Positions 19,227 through 27,308 of a stretch of 64,000 nt of DNA are shown here, piece by piece. The position numbers and the translations under genes were made by a program. The notes beneath the pieces are model-generated. The model saw only the letters and a list, made by a program, of their open reading frames with translations. It was not told the DNA's origin and searched no databases. Source of the DNA: JAWVFM01 sp038237625 (GTDB lineage: Bacteria > Actinomycetota > Thermoleophilia > Solirubrobacterales > 70-9); contig JBBRYM010000001.1 of NCBI GenBank assembly GCA_038237625.1, forward strand, positions 124,001 through 188,000. Reading direction: 5' to 3'. Position 1 is the first letter of the stretch; the number at the start of each line of letters is the position of its first letter.

Positions 19227-20446
19227 GTGAACTCCTCCTCGATCACCCGGATCGCCCGTGGCGCAGCGCGAAGAAACGCGAGCGGGGCGATTTCCGCGAG
19301 GGCGGCGGAGAACCGTGCCTCGGGACACCGATGCATCACCATCACGAGACGGGCGTCGTCGCCATGGCCGCGCTGAACCACGCTGCGAACCGAGATCTCG
19401 TTGTAGCCGAGAACGTCAGCTATCCGTGCCAGGACCCCGGGCTCGTCGGCGACCTCGAGGTGCAGGTAAAAGGCGGAGACGATGTCGCGCACGATCGGCA
19501 GCGTTTCGCGCACCTCGTGGACAGGCGCGTCCCCGGCGAGAATCGACACGACGTCGCCGAGCACGGCGGAGGCGGTTTCGGTGCCGCCGGCTCCCGGGCC
19601 CGACATCGTGATCTCGGTGATCGCGGGCGCCTCGACCATGACCGCGTTGAACGGGCCCGAAACCGGGGCCAGCGGGTGGCCGCTGTAGAGGAAGCAGGGG
19701 AAGACCCGGACGCTGAGCCCACCCTCCAGTCGCTCCGCCACGCCCAACAGCTTCAGCGAGAGCCCGAGCTCGCGCGCGTAGGCGATGTCGTCGGGCTGGA
19801 TCTCGGTGATTCCCTCGAACGCGACGTCGTCCAGGCTCACGGGCGAGTGGAACGCGAGGCGAGCCAGGATCGCCATCTTTGCGGCGGCGTCGGCGCCCCC
19901 CACGTCCTCGCTGGGATCGGCCTCGGCGTAGCCGAGGTCCTGGGCGCGGGCCAGGACGTCGGCGTAGCTCGCTCCCGTGGCGGCCATCTCGCTGAGGATG
20001 AAGTTCGTGGTGCCGTTGACAATGCCGAAGACCTTCGTGATCTCGGTCGCGGCGAGGCTCTCCTGGATGACGCGGATGACCGGCACCACCCCGGCAACCG
20101 CCGCCTCGAAGCGAAGCTGCACGCCGGCTTCGCGCGCGGCGGCGAACAGCTCGTCACCGTAGCGGGCGATCAGTTGCTTGTTGGCCGAGACGACGTGGCG
20201 CCCGGCCCGAAGCGCCGCCAGCACATGGTCGCGGGCGGGGTCGGTGCCGCCGATCAGCTCGACGACGATGTCGGATCGCTCGAGGATCTCCTCGAAGTCG
20301 CCCTCGGAGCGACGCAGCACGCCGGCGATCTCCGGCCGCCGGCCCGAAGCGGCCTCGACCGCGCCGGCGCGCTCGGCCACGAGGGCCGCGAACGCCGACC
20401 CCACCGTGCCATACCCGAGAAGCCCGATGCGCGCGGGGGAGCTCAT
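19223..20446 (-). CDS. hom: homoserine dehydrogenase with C-terminal ACT domain
   Basis: The 407-residue enzyme reduces aspartate semialdehyde to homoserine. The N-terminus binds NAD(P) (IGLLGYGTVGSA), and the catalytic region shows VSANKQLIA, FGIVNGTTNFIL and EADPSEDVGGADAAAK with the catalytic Lys. The C-terminal 75 residues (FYLHLEVADEPGVLARIADVL) form an ACT domain for feedback control, usually by threonine. It overlaps lysA and thrC by 4 nt or similar, so the three proteins for lysine and threonine synthesis are made from one transcript. Confidence 0.97.
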   Translation of the reverse strand: MSSPARIGLLGYGTVGSAFAALVAERAGAVEAASGRRPEIAGVLRRSEGDFEEILERSDIVVELIGGTDPARDHVLAALRAGRHVVSANKQLIARYGDELFAAAREAGVQLRFEAAVAGVVPVIRVIQESLAATEITKVFGIVNGTTNFILSEMAATGASYADVLARAQDLGYAEADPSEDVGGADAAAKMAILARLAFHSPVSLDDVAFEGITEIQPDDIAYARELGLSLKLLGVAERLEGGLSVRVFPCFLYSGHPLAPVSGPFNAVMVEAPAITEITMSGPGAGGTETASAVLGDVVSILAGDAPVHEVRETLPIVRDIVSAFYLHLEVADEPGVLARIADVLGYNEISVRSVVQRGHGDDARLVMVMHRCPEARFSAALAEIAPLAFLRAAPRAIRVIEEEFT

Positions 20447-21735
20447 TCGACGTCCCTCGCGGTCAGGTCGGCGTACGTCTCGCGCCTCACCACAACCCTG
20501 GCGTCGCCGTCCTTGCAGATGATCACAGGCGGGCGCGGCACCCCGTTGTAGTTGTTCGCCATCGCATAGCCGTAGGCGCCGGTAGCCGGGGTCACCAGCA
20601 CGTCGCCCACGCGCGGGCTCGCGAGCACAGCGTCGCGCACCAGGACATCGCCCGACTCGCAGTGCATTCCCGCAATCGTGACCTCGCTCCCCCCCGGCTG
20701 GACGGCGCGATCCGCGATGATCGCGTCGTAGCGGGCGCCGTAGAGCATCGGGCGCAGGTTGTCGGACATCCCGCCGTCCACCGCCACGTAAGTTCGAACC
20801 CCGGGGATCTCCTTCACCGTCCCCACGCGGTAGATCGTGATCCCCGCCGTCCCAACGAGCGAGCGCCCCGGCTCGACGAGCAGGCGCGGTACAGGGTCGA
20901 AGACCTCGCGCACGCCCCGCACCTTCACGTCCACGTACGCGTCGATCGTGGGCGGCTCATCCTCGGCGGTGTAGGCGATGCCGAGACCGCCACCCACGTT
21001 CAGCAGGCGGCAGTCCTCGTCGGCGAGCTCGGCGAGCGCCTCGATCGCGCGCACATAGGGCTCCAGCTCAAAGATCTGCGATCCGATGTGGGCATGCAGC
21101 CCGACCAACTTCAGATTCCGGGAGCCGCGCACCGCCTCGACGGCGCGGCGAGCGAGCCCATCCGCCAGCCCGAAGCCGAATTTCGAGTCGAGCTGGCCCG
21201 TCTGAACGTAGGAGTGGGTGGATGGCAGGATCCCCGGCGTCACCCGGACGAGGACATCCTGCGGGCGGTCGAGCATCCCGTCGAGGAGCTCGATCTCGTC
21301 GAAGGAGTCGCAGATGATGTGCCCCACGCCCGCCTCGATCGCGGCGCTCAGGTCGGCCGGAGTCTTGTTGTTGCCGTGAAGGTGCACGCGCTCGCCCGAA
21401 AACCCGGCGGCCCTCGCCACGTGGAGCTCTCCGCCTGACGCCACGTCGATGGAGAGGCCCTCCTCGCAGAGGATGCGGCAGATCGCGGTGATCGGCGCGG
21501 CCTTGCTCGCAAAGATCACCTCGAAGTCGGCGCCGCGCGAGGAGAAGGCCTCCTGGTAGGCGCGGGCACGAGCGCGGACGTCGTCCTCGGCGTAGACGTA
21601 GGCGGGGGTCCCGAACTCGGCCGCGAGCTCAACGACGTCGCAGCCCCCGACCTCGAGGCGGCCGCGCTCGTTGACCCGGCTGCCCTGCGGGTAGACGTGG
21701 GCCGTCAGCGGATTTGCGTGTGTCGCGGGACTCAT
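20443..21735 (-). CDS. lysA: diaminopimelate decarboxylase
   Basis: LysA makes lysine from meso-diaminopimelate with PLP. Key features are the PLP lysine in FASKAAPITA, GLHAHIGSQIFE, NVGGGLGIAY, and the C-terminal CESGD motif that contributes to the second subunit's active site. Length is typical at 430 residues. The ATG at 21735 begins about 27 residues before the conserved LEVGGCDV; no clear ribosome site is visible. The operon order lysA-hom-thrC links lysine and threonine branches. The hydrolase at 21822 is divergent. Confidence 0.97.
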   Translation of the reverse strand: MSPATHANPLTAHVYPQGSRVNERGRLEVGGCDVVELAAEFGTPAYVYAEDDVRARARAYQEAFSSRGADFEVIFASKAAPITAICRILCEEGLSIDVASGGELHVARAAGFSGERVHLHGNNKTPADLSAAIEAGVGHIICDSFDEIELLDGMLDRPQDVLVRVTPGILPSTHSYVQTGQLDSKFGFGLADGLARRAVEAVRGSRNLKLVGLHAHIGSQIFELEPYVRAIEALAELADEDCRLLNVGGGLGIAYTAEDEPPTIDAYVDVKVRGVREVFDPVPRLLVEPGRSLVGTAGITIYRVGTVKEIPGVRTYVAVDGGMSDNLRPMLYGARYDAIIADRAVQPGGSEVTIAGMHCESGDVLVRDAVLASPRVGDVLVTPATGAYGYAMANNYNGVPRPPVIICKDGDARVVVRRETYADLTARDVE

Positions 21736-21821
21736 GGGAGGCGGATTGTGATTGAGCGGGAGGCTCGCCGCCGAGCGATCACGTGCAGCGCGCCGGAGAT
21801 CCCTCCACTAGCTTCCGTGGC

Positions 21822-22562
21822 GTGAGTGGTTCTCGTCTGCCCCTCGCGGCCGCCGGCGAGGGCGTCGAGGCGGGCCGCCCCTACCTCCTCTGGAAGCCCG
21901 CCAGCCCTCCGCCCTGGCCGGGAATGCTGGTGCTCCATGGCGCAGGCTCGCGCAAAGAGAACCATGCCGACTTCGCCCGCGCCTGCGCCGCGCGGGGATG
22001 GGTTGCCCTGGCCTACGACCAGCGGGGCCATGGCGCCTCCCAGGACGAGATGAGCCCCGCCGCCCTGGCCGACGTCACCCGCATGGCTCGCTTCCTGGGC
22101 AAGCACGAGGGGGTGGACACCGGGGCCATCTGCGCGCGCGGCTCGAGCTTGGGGGGATTCGTCGCGATCCATGCGGCGGCCAGCTCCGACGCGATCGCGG
22201 GAGCGATCGCGATCTGCCCGACGAGTGAAGAGGGCCTTCGGCGGGGGCTTCGCGATGACGACTTCGAGATGCGCGCCGGCCCGCGTGCGGTCGCGGTGCT
22301 GGACGCGTGGCTCGGGGAGCTGGACCTCCGCGAGGCCGTGGAACTCATGGGAACCAAGCCGCTGGCCCTCGTCCACGCCCGCGGCGACGAGAGCGTTCCC
22401 TACGCATGGAGCGAGGAGCTCCACTCCCGGGCGGCCGATCCGCGCAAGCTCATCCTGGTCCCTGGAGGGCACCACCGCTCGACTCAGCACGACGCCGAGC
22501 TCCAGGAGGTGACCCTGCGCTGGCTGGAGCGGGCGCTCAGCCACCGGTCCGGCCGCCGGTGA
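21822..22562 (+). CDS. alpha/beta hydrolase (dienelactone-hydrolase-like)
   Basis: The 246-residue protein has the alpha/beta hydrolase order: the oxyanion region LVLHGAGSRKENHADFARA, the nucleophile elbow GSSLGG, the acid in HARGDESVP, and the catalytic His in GGHHRSTQH. The substrate is unknown. The GTG at 21822 is the preferred start; an upstream in-frame GTG at 21783 exists. The last codons and stop lie in the first copy of a 31-bp direct repeat whose second copy is the end of the convergent gene. Confidence 0.85.
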   Translation: MSGSRLPLAAAGEGVEAGRPYLLWKPASPPPWPGMLVLHGAGSRKENHADFARACAARGWVALAYDQRGHGASQDEMSPAALADVTRMARFLGKHEGVDTGAICARGSSLGGFVAIHAAASSDAIAGAIAICPTSEEGLRRGLRDDDFEMRAGPRAVAVLDAWLGELDLREAVELMGTKPLALVHARGDESVPYAWSEELHSRAADPRKLILVPGGHHRSTQHDAELQEVTLRWLERALSHRSGRR

Positions 22563-22639
22563 GGCCGTTCACGGCGGTGGTAGAGGCGAAGAAACTAGCC
22601 GCCGAGCAGGCCGCCGGTGAGGCCGTTGATGGCGGTGGT
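22551..22639. repeat. 31-bp direct duplication (22551-22581 and 22609-22639)
   Basis: Two copies of GGCCGCCGGTGAGGCCGTT followed by a further 12 bp occur 58 bp apart and match at 29 of 31 positions. The right copy encodes the C-terminal NGLTGG segment of the secreted minus-strand protein. The left copy contains the stop of the alpha/beta hydrolase. It looks like a local duplication that extended past the original stop, now out of frame. Confidence 0.75.
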
Positions 22640-23236
22640 GGTGTCGTCGCCCAGCTGAGGGTTGCCGAGCGCGCCGCCGACGTTGTTCAGCAGGTTGCGG
22701 GTGGCGTTGTCGAGCCGGCTCACTATCGGCTGGGTCACGCCCGAGAGGTTGGTGTTGATCCCGAGGTTGCCCGCGGTGTTATCCACGCCGCTGACGGTAT
22801 TGCCGAGAATGCCCTGCTGGGGGCCGGTCGCCGGACCGGTGGGCGGAGGCGTGCCCCGGCCCACGCTGCCCGGGGCAATTGCGCCGCCGGAGCCGGAGGA
22901 CGGGGTCGGCTGGCCCGGGTTGCCCGGAGCGGGTGTGCCCGGCGGAGAAGTTGTCGCCGTTGTGGCGCCGGGGGCGGCCGGTACCGCGGCGACGGCCGTC
23001 GTCGCGGGGGCACCGGCATTCGCCGCCGCTGCGGTAGCGGGGTTGACCGCGCGCAGCACCACGTGTTGGGTACCCGAGCTCGAGCCGACGAAGGGCAGCC
23101 CGCCCGAGAAGGCGACGAACGCGGCCACCGAGACGAACGCGACCACGGCCGCCGCGACCAGCGCGCTCGTGACTCCCGTGCCCGCCGCGTAGGCGCGAAG
23201 GCCGTGATTTGGGGCTGCGATAGCTCGAGTTGTCAT
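22595..23236 (-). CDS. low-complexity secreted or anchored protein
   Basis: The 213-residue protein starts at an ATG with AGGGAG upstream. One membrane helix (VTSALVAAAVVAFVSVAAFVAF) lies at about residues 21-42. A Gly/Pro/Ala/Thr linker of about 70 residues follows. The C-terminal part is Asn- and Gly-rich (NTVSGVDNTAGNLGINTNL ... DNATRNLLNNVGGALGN). No family is recognised; it may be a surface protein with a flexible stalk. Its 3' end is duplicated just downstream. Confidence 0.7.
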   Translation of the reverse strand: MTTRAIAAPNHGLRAYAAGTGVTSALVAAAVVAFVSVAAFVAFSGGLPFVGSSSGTQHVVLRAVNPATAAAANAGAPATTAVAAVPAAPGATTATTSPPGTPAPGNPGQPTPSSGSGGAIAPGSVGRGTPPPTGPATGPQQGILGNTVSGVDNTAGNLGINTNLSGVTQPIVSRLDNATRNLLNNVGGALGNPQLGDDTTTAINGLTGGLLGG

Positions 23237-23355
23237 CGTGAAATCTCCCTTGGTGCCGGCGCGCAGGCACGTCCGCGGATGCGGCTCTGCCTGTCTATCG
23301 GATGAACGGCCGGATTCCTTTAGCCCAAATCCCGCGACGCGCGGGAGGCAAGGCG

Positions 23356-24567
23356 TCAGGACAGGTATGGGATCGGGTCGGTCACTACCCCGTTGATCCG
23401 CACCTCGAAATGCAGGTGCGGGCCGAAGCAGTAGCCGGTGCAGTCGCTGATGCCGATGACCTGCCCCTGCTGGACGTGGTCGCCGAGCGAGACCGAGAAG
23501 CTCGACTGGTGTGCGTAGCACGTGGAGATCCCGCCACCGTGATCAATGCACGTGTAGTTGCCATAGCCGCCGCTCGTGGCCTCCGACTGCTCGAGGATCA
23601 CCGTGCCGTCGGCGGCGGCGCGGATGGGCGTGCCGCTGGGCACAGCGATGTCGATTCCCGGGTGGTTCTCGTACCCGCCGTTGATGATGCGCGGGCCGAA
23701 CGGCGAGACTACCGGGCCGTTGACGGGCCAGATGAAGCCTTCCGCGCTCTGCCCCTGCACCGGGCCGGCAGGGAGCACCGGGACGGACGACGAGCTGGCC
23801 GCCGCCTGTTGTGCGGCGGCGATCTGCGCCGCGATCTGATCCTGAAGCTTTGAGACGTCGCCCTCGAGCTCCTGCTCGGATTGCTTGACCTGGTCGAGCG
23901 CTCCCTGCTCTCGGGCGCGCGCTGCGTCGAGGGCAGACTGCTTGGATTCGAGCTCCGCTTGCGCGCGCTCGAGCTCGGCCTTGCGCGCGGCGATGTCGTT
24001 GCGCTCGGCGGTCACCCGCTTGACGGTGCCGCGGGCCTCGTCGCGAAGGTCGCGCACACGCCCGGCGACGGCGGTGTCGTTCTGTTCGATGCGCTTGAGG
24101 TAGTCGTAGCGCGTCAGCAGATCGTCGAAGCCGTGCGCGTTCAGGATGACCGTGAGGATGTCCGGCTGGTCGGACTTGTAGATCGCGACCAGGCGCTCGG
24201 AGAGAGCCTTTAGCGAGCGCTTGAGCCGCGCGCGCAGGACGACGAGGCGCTGCTCGTCGGCCTTGAGCTCCGCCTCCTTCTGAGCCAGCTCGTCGGAGAC
24301 GATCGCGACGCGGTTGCGAAGGGTGGCGACCTGCCCCTCGAGGACCGAGATCTGGTCGTTGTACTTCTGGATCGTCGTCGAGAGGACCCCGGCCTGGTCA
24401 CGCCTCTGCTGGAGCTGGGTCTTCTTCTGGTCGAGTTGGGACTGAAGGTCCTGGGCGGGCGCGTGAGCGCCGCCGGCGAGGGCGGCGGCTGCGAGGACGA
24501 ATGTCAACGACGCCGCGGCGCGGGCGCGGCGAGGTCGCGTTCGGGCATGGTCGGATAGCTCAGCCAT
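23356..24567 (-). CDS. secreted M23 peptidase with coiled-coil (murein hydrolase or activator)
   Basis: The 403-residue protein has an N-terminal signal, then a long coiled coil (about residues 40-255, rich in Gln/Glu/Arg/Lys) interrupted by LVAIYKSDQPDILTVILNAHGFDDLL, the usual hairpin of EnvC/CwlO-type proteins. The C-terminal LytM/M23 domain keeps the zinc ligands: HPGIDIAV, then CYAHQ and GPHLHFEV. It therefore probably cuts peptidoglycan cross-links itself rather than only activating an amidase. It resembles actinobacterial cell-separation hydrolases. Confidence 0.92.
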   Translation of the reverse strand: MAELSDHARTRPRRARAAASLTFVLAAAALAGGAHAPAQDLQSQLDQKKTQLQQRRDQAGVLSTTIQKYNDQISVLEGQVATLRNRVAIVSDELAQKEAELKADEQRLVVLRARLKRSLKALSERLVAIYKSDQPDILTVILNAHGFDDLLTRYDYLKRIEQNDTAVAGRVRDLRDEARGTVKRVTAERNDIAARKAELERAQAELESKQSALDAARAREQGALDQVKQSEQELEGDVSKLQDQIAAQIAAAQQAAASSSSVPVLPAGPVQGQSAEGFIWPVNGPVVSPFGPRIINGGYENHPGIDIAVPSGTPIRAAADGTVILEQSEATSGGYGNYTCIDHGGGISTCYAHQSSFSVSLGDHVQQGQVIGISDCTGYCFGPHLHFEVRINGVVTDPIPYLS

Positions 24568-24646
24568 GGATGGCGGTGAGGCGCTTAGAGTCCCCGGAGA
24601 AGAGGCGAGCCAGGGTACCAGCGAGCCCTCAATTACGAGCGTTCCT

Positions 24647-24658
24647 TAACAATTGTTA
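24647..24658. promoter_or_regulatory. 12-bp perfect palindrome upstream of the M23 peptidase gene
   Basis: TAACAATTGTTA lies 80 bp upstream of the peptidase start, in the short A/T-rich part of the intergenic region. It may be an operator. The binding protein cannot be named from sequence alone. Confidence 0.4.
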
Positions 24659-24699
24659 TGGGGCCTGCAACGGTTCCTGCAGGCACGAATCGAGGCTTG

Positions 24700-25632
24700 T
24701 CAGCCGCCCTGGATGTCGATTTGGAGCAGATCGGCGCCCGCCTGCTCCTCCATCTGCAGCGTGGTGTGCTCGATCCCGAAGCGCTCGCGCAGCGCGTATT
24801 CCAGCTCACGCCGGGCTCGGTCGCGATCGCCATGGGACGCCACCACGACGTGGGCGGCAAGCGCCTCGAAACCGGGGGTGACGGTCCAGACGTGGAGCTC
24901 GTGAACGCTCGTCACGCCCGGGACCGCGCAGATCGACCGCGCGATGACGTCGACGTCGAGGCCGGCCGGAGCCGACTCCATCAGGACCTCGAGTGGCTCG
25001 CGGACGAGCTTCACCGAGGCGGCCCCAATTAGGACCGCGATGGCGATGCCGGCGATGGGATCGGCGACGGACGAGCCGCCCGCAAGGACGACGGCGCCGC
25101 AGCCCACCACTGCCAACGCGCCAAGCGCATCCGCCGCCGAATGGCGTACGACGGCCTCGAGGTTGAGGTCGGCGCGATCTCCACGGGCGAGCAGGACCGT
25201 GACGAAGGCGTTGCCGGCAAGCGCCAACACCCCGAGCGCGAGAACCCCGCCGCCGGAGATCTCGGGCGGGTCCGAGAGGCGCACGATCGCCGCGACGAGA
25301 ACGCCGCCCGCGATCGCAACGAGCACGAGGCCGTTCGCGAGGGCCGCAAGGACCTCGGTGCGGCGGTGTCCGAAGGTGCGCCGGCTGGAGCCGTCGCGGG
25401 TGCCGAGGCGAGCCGCGGCGAGGGCGAGCACGATGGCGCCGACGTCGGAGAGGATGTGGCCGGCGTCGGCGAGGAGCGCCAGCGACCCTGTGAGGATCCC
25501 GCCCACGAGCTCGGCGACCACCAGCGCGAGGTTCAGCTCGAGGGCCCAGACGAGGCGCTTGCGGTTCTCTGCGCGCCCGAGCTCGAAATGGGAGTGTGAG
25601 TGGGCTATGGGATGTTCGAGGTCTTTTCGCAT
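24700..25632 (-). CDS. cation diffusion facilitator (CzcD/ZitB-like zinc exporter)
   Basis: The 310-residue transporter begins with a His-rich N-terminus (AHSHSHFE) and has six membrane helices. The two metal-binding motifs DAGHILSD (helix 2) and RHSAADALG (helix 5) are intact; this HxxxD type is typical for zinc. The cytoplasmic C-terminal domain (residues 220-310, with HELHVWTVTPG and a His in GIEHTTLQMEE) forms the usual ferredoxin-like dimer module. It probably exports Zn or Cd by proton antiport. Confidence 0.93.
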   Translation of the reverse strand: MRKDLEHPIAHSHSHFELGRAENRKRLVWALELNLALVVAELVGGILTGSLALLADAGHILSDVGAIVLALAAARLGTRDGSSRRTFGHRRTEVLAALANGLVLVAIAGGVLVAAIVRLSDPPEISGGGVLALGVLALAGNAFVTVLLARGDRADLNLEAVVRHSAADALGALAVVGCGAVVLAGGSSVADPIAGIAIAVLIGAASVKLVREPLEVLMESAPAGLDVDVIARSICAVPGVTSVHELHVWTVTPGFEALAAHVVVASHGDRDRARRELEYALRERFGIEHTTLQMEEQAGADLLQIDIQGG

Positions 25633-25793
25633 GGCGGGTGGCTGATGTCCTTATCCCTACCGGTTCCACCCTTGCAGGAGTCCTTCTTGGGCCCCACATC
25701 GAAGCGATCGGCATCCTTGCCGCCGCGCGGCACGTCCGGGCCGCCGCCGGAGCCGGTGGCGGATCCCGTGAGCGAATAGGCGTCGCGGATCAA
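25605..25793 (-). pseudogene. C-terminal remnant of an RTX/hemolysin-type calcium-binding protein
   Basis: The readable 62 codons contain GGGPDVPRGGKDADRFDVG and KKDSCKGGTGRDKD, which resemble the GGxGxD nonapeptide repeats and the DSCxGGxGxD ending of actinobacterial calcium-binding surface proteins. No signal peptide, proper start or full repeat array is present, and several glycines are changed. It overlaps the 5' end of the zinc exporter gene. It is most likely a leftover of a longer secreted protein. Confidence 0.5.
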
Positions 25794-27145
25794 GCGGCGG
25801 CAGTCGGGGACACAGCCCCTGCATGGCGCGTTGCCGCGCTATTGGCCGCCTGCGCAAGGCCGCCCGCCGCAGCCTCGCGCTGCTCGTCCAGCTCGTCGAA
25901 GTGGCGGCGCATCTCGGACACCTGCATCTGGGCGACGACCCGGCGCTGGATCTCGGCGGTGCCCTCGAAGAGCTGGTAGATCTTGGCGTCGCGGAACCAC
26001 TTTTCGAGCGGGCAATCGGCGCTCTGCGCGAACGGACCCACGAGGTCCATGCACGTGCGCGTCACCCACATCGCGACGTCACCGGCCTTGAGCTTCGACA
26101 TCGAGCCCTGGCCGGCGCTGAGGGGAACGCCGTTGCGCCCCATCCAGGCCGCGCGCTGAACCAGCAGGCGCGCAGCGTCGATCTCCATCGCGACATCCGC
26201 CAGGCGCTGCTGCACGCCTTGGCGCTCGAGGGGCGGCTTGCCGGCCGAGGAGGTCTCGTCGAGCCATGCCGCGAGGGGGTCACTCACGACGTCGGCGCCG
26301 AGCAGGTACCAGACCGTCCACTCGTAGGCGGCCTGCGCGATTCCAAGAGCCGAGGCGCCGACAACCGGCCGGGTGACCTCGAAGGTCGCGAGGGCGTTGG
26401 AAGCGCGACCCGAGGATTCGCCCGTACGGGCGCGCTCGAGCTTGCGCTCCAGCTTCTCCATGCCGCCGAGGAGGTTGTCGAGTGGAATCCGGCAGTCCTC
26501 GAGGATGACCTCGGCGGTGTGCGAGGCGCGGATTCCGATCTTCGACTCCTTCTTGCCCTGCTTCAGCCCAGGCGTTCCGGGGCCGACGACGAACGAGGCC
26601 TGCCCGCGATGGCCGAGGTCGGGATCGACCGTGGCCACGACCACGTGGACGTCGGCGATGCCGCCGTTGGTGATGAAGACCTTGGTTCCGTTCAGCACCC
26701 ATTCGTCGCTGTCACGCTTGGCGGTTGTGCGAAGGCTCTTGACGTCCGAGCCGGCCTGCGGCTCGGTGACCGCGTAGGCCCCGAGCTTCACCTCGTCGCC
26801 GAGGCCCAGCGCCTCCGGGACCCAGCGTGCGATCTGCTCCGGTGTGCCCGAGGACGCGATCCCCGCCGCGGCGAGTGATGAGCCGGAGATCGCGAGCGCG
26901 ATGCCCGCGCAACCCCAGTGGAGCTCCTCGGCGTAGATCGCTCCCATCTGGCCGTCGGGGTCGGATCCGAGCTTCTGAATCGACTCCACTCCCTGAAGCC
27001 CCCATTCGCGAGCAGCCTTGACGACCTCGTAAGGAGTCGATTCCTCCTCATCGTGCTTGCGGGCAACCGGACGCATCACGTCGGTGGCAAAGCGCCTGCA
27101 GTAGGCCTTGAACTCGAGCTGCTCGTCGTTGAGGGCAAAGTTCAC
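25790..27145 (-). CDS. acyl-CoA dehydrogenase
   Basis: The 451-residue flavoprotein oxidises acyl-CoA at alpha-beta carbons. Features are YAVTEPQAGSDVKSL (FAD/substrate loop), WVLNGTKVFITNGG, the conserved C-terminal block YQLFEGTAEIQRRVV in which the Glu is the catalytic base, and the dimer region VGASALGIAQAAYEW. It is slightly longer than usual with an Ala-rich tail. The start ATG is 33 bp from a TetR-type palindrome, so it is probably repressed in the absence of a fatty-acyl or related ligand. Substrate chain length is not readable. Confidence 0.95.
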   Translation of the reverse strand: MNFALNDEQLEFKAYCRRFATDVMRPVARKHDEEESTPYEVVKAAREWGLQGVESIQKLGSDPDGQMGAIYAEELHWGCAGIALAISGSSLAAAGIASSGTPEQIARWVPEALGLGDEVKLGAYAVTEPQAGSDVKSLRTTAKRDSDEWVLNGTKVFITNGGIADVHVVVATVDPDLGHRGQASFVVGPGTPGLKQGKKESKIGIRASHTAEVILEDCRIPLDNLLGGMEKLERKLERARTGESSGRASNALATFEVTRPVVGASALGIAQAAYEWTVWYLLGADVVSDPLAAWLDETSSAGKPPLERQGVQQRLADVAMEIDAARLLVQRAAWMGRNGVPLSAGQGSMSKLKAGDVAMWVTRTCMDLVGPFAQSADCPLEKWFRDAKIYQLFEGTAEIQRRVVAQMQVSEMRRHFDELDEQREAAAGGLAQAANSAATRHAGAVSPTAAA

Positions 27146-27178
27146 GTGACGTCCTTTCGGAGCCTGAAAAGCAGTTGA

Positions 27179-27194
27179 TTGACTGGTCAGTCAA
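27179..27194. promoter_or_regulatory. TetR-type operator palindrome
   Basis: TTGACTG and its exact reverse complement CAGTCAA are separated by GT. Palindromes of this sequence type are typical operators of TetR-family regulators of fatty-acid genes. The site is 33 bp upstream of the acyl-CoA dehydrogenase start. No tetR gene lies next to it in this window. Confidence 0.65.
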
Positions 27195-27247
27195 GAAGAT
27201 CCTACTACCCGGTAGGGACGCCCGCGCCACCTCGTGCCCCCTCGAGA

Positions 27248-27282
27248 TACGAGTTCGTCTCGCATAGCGAGATCAAGTCGTA
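27248..27282. repeat. 35-bp palindromic element, copy A
   Basis: The copy starts TACGAGTTCG and ends AAGTCGTA, with the inner hairpin TCTCGC-ATA-GCGAGA. It lies between the acyl-CoA dehydrogenase operator and the CWB2 gene. It matches copies at 39276, 46367, 57354 and 58197 in length, arms and the central ATA. Confidence 0.8.
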
Positions 27283-27308
27283 ATTCGCGCGGTCGCTACG
27301 TTTCGCCC

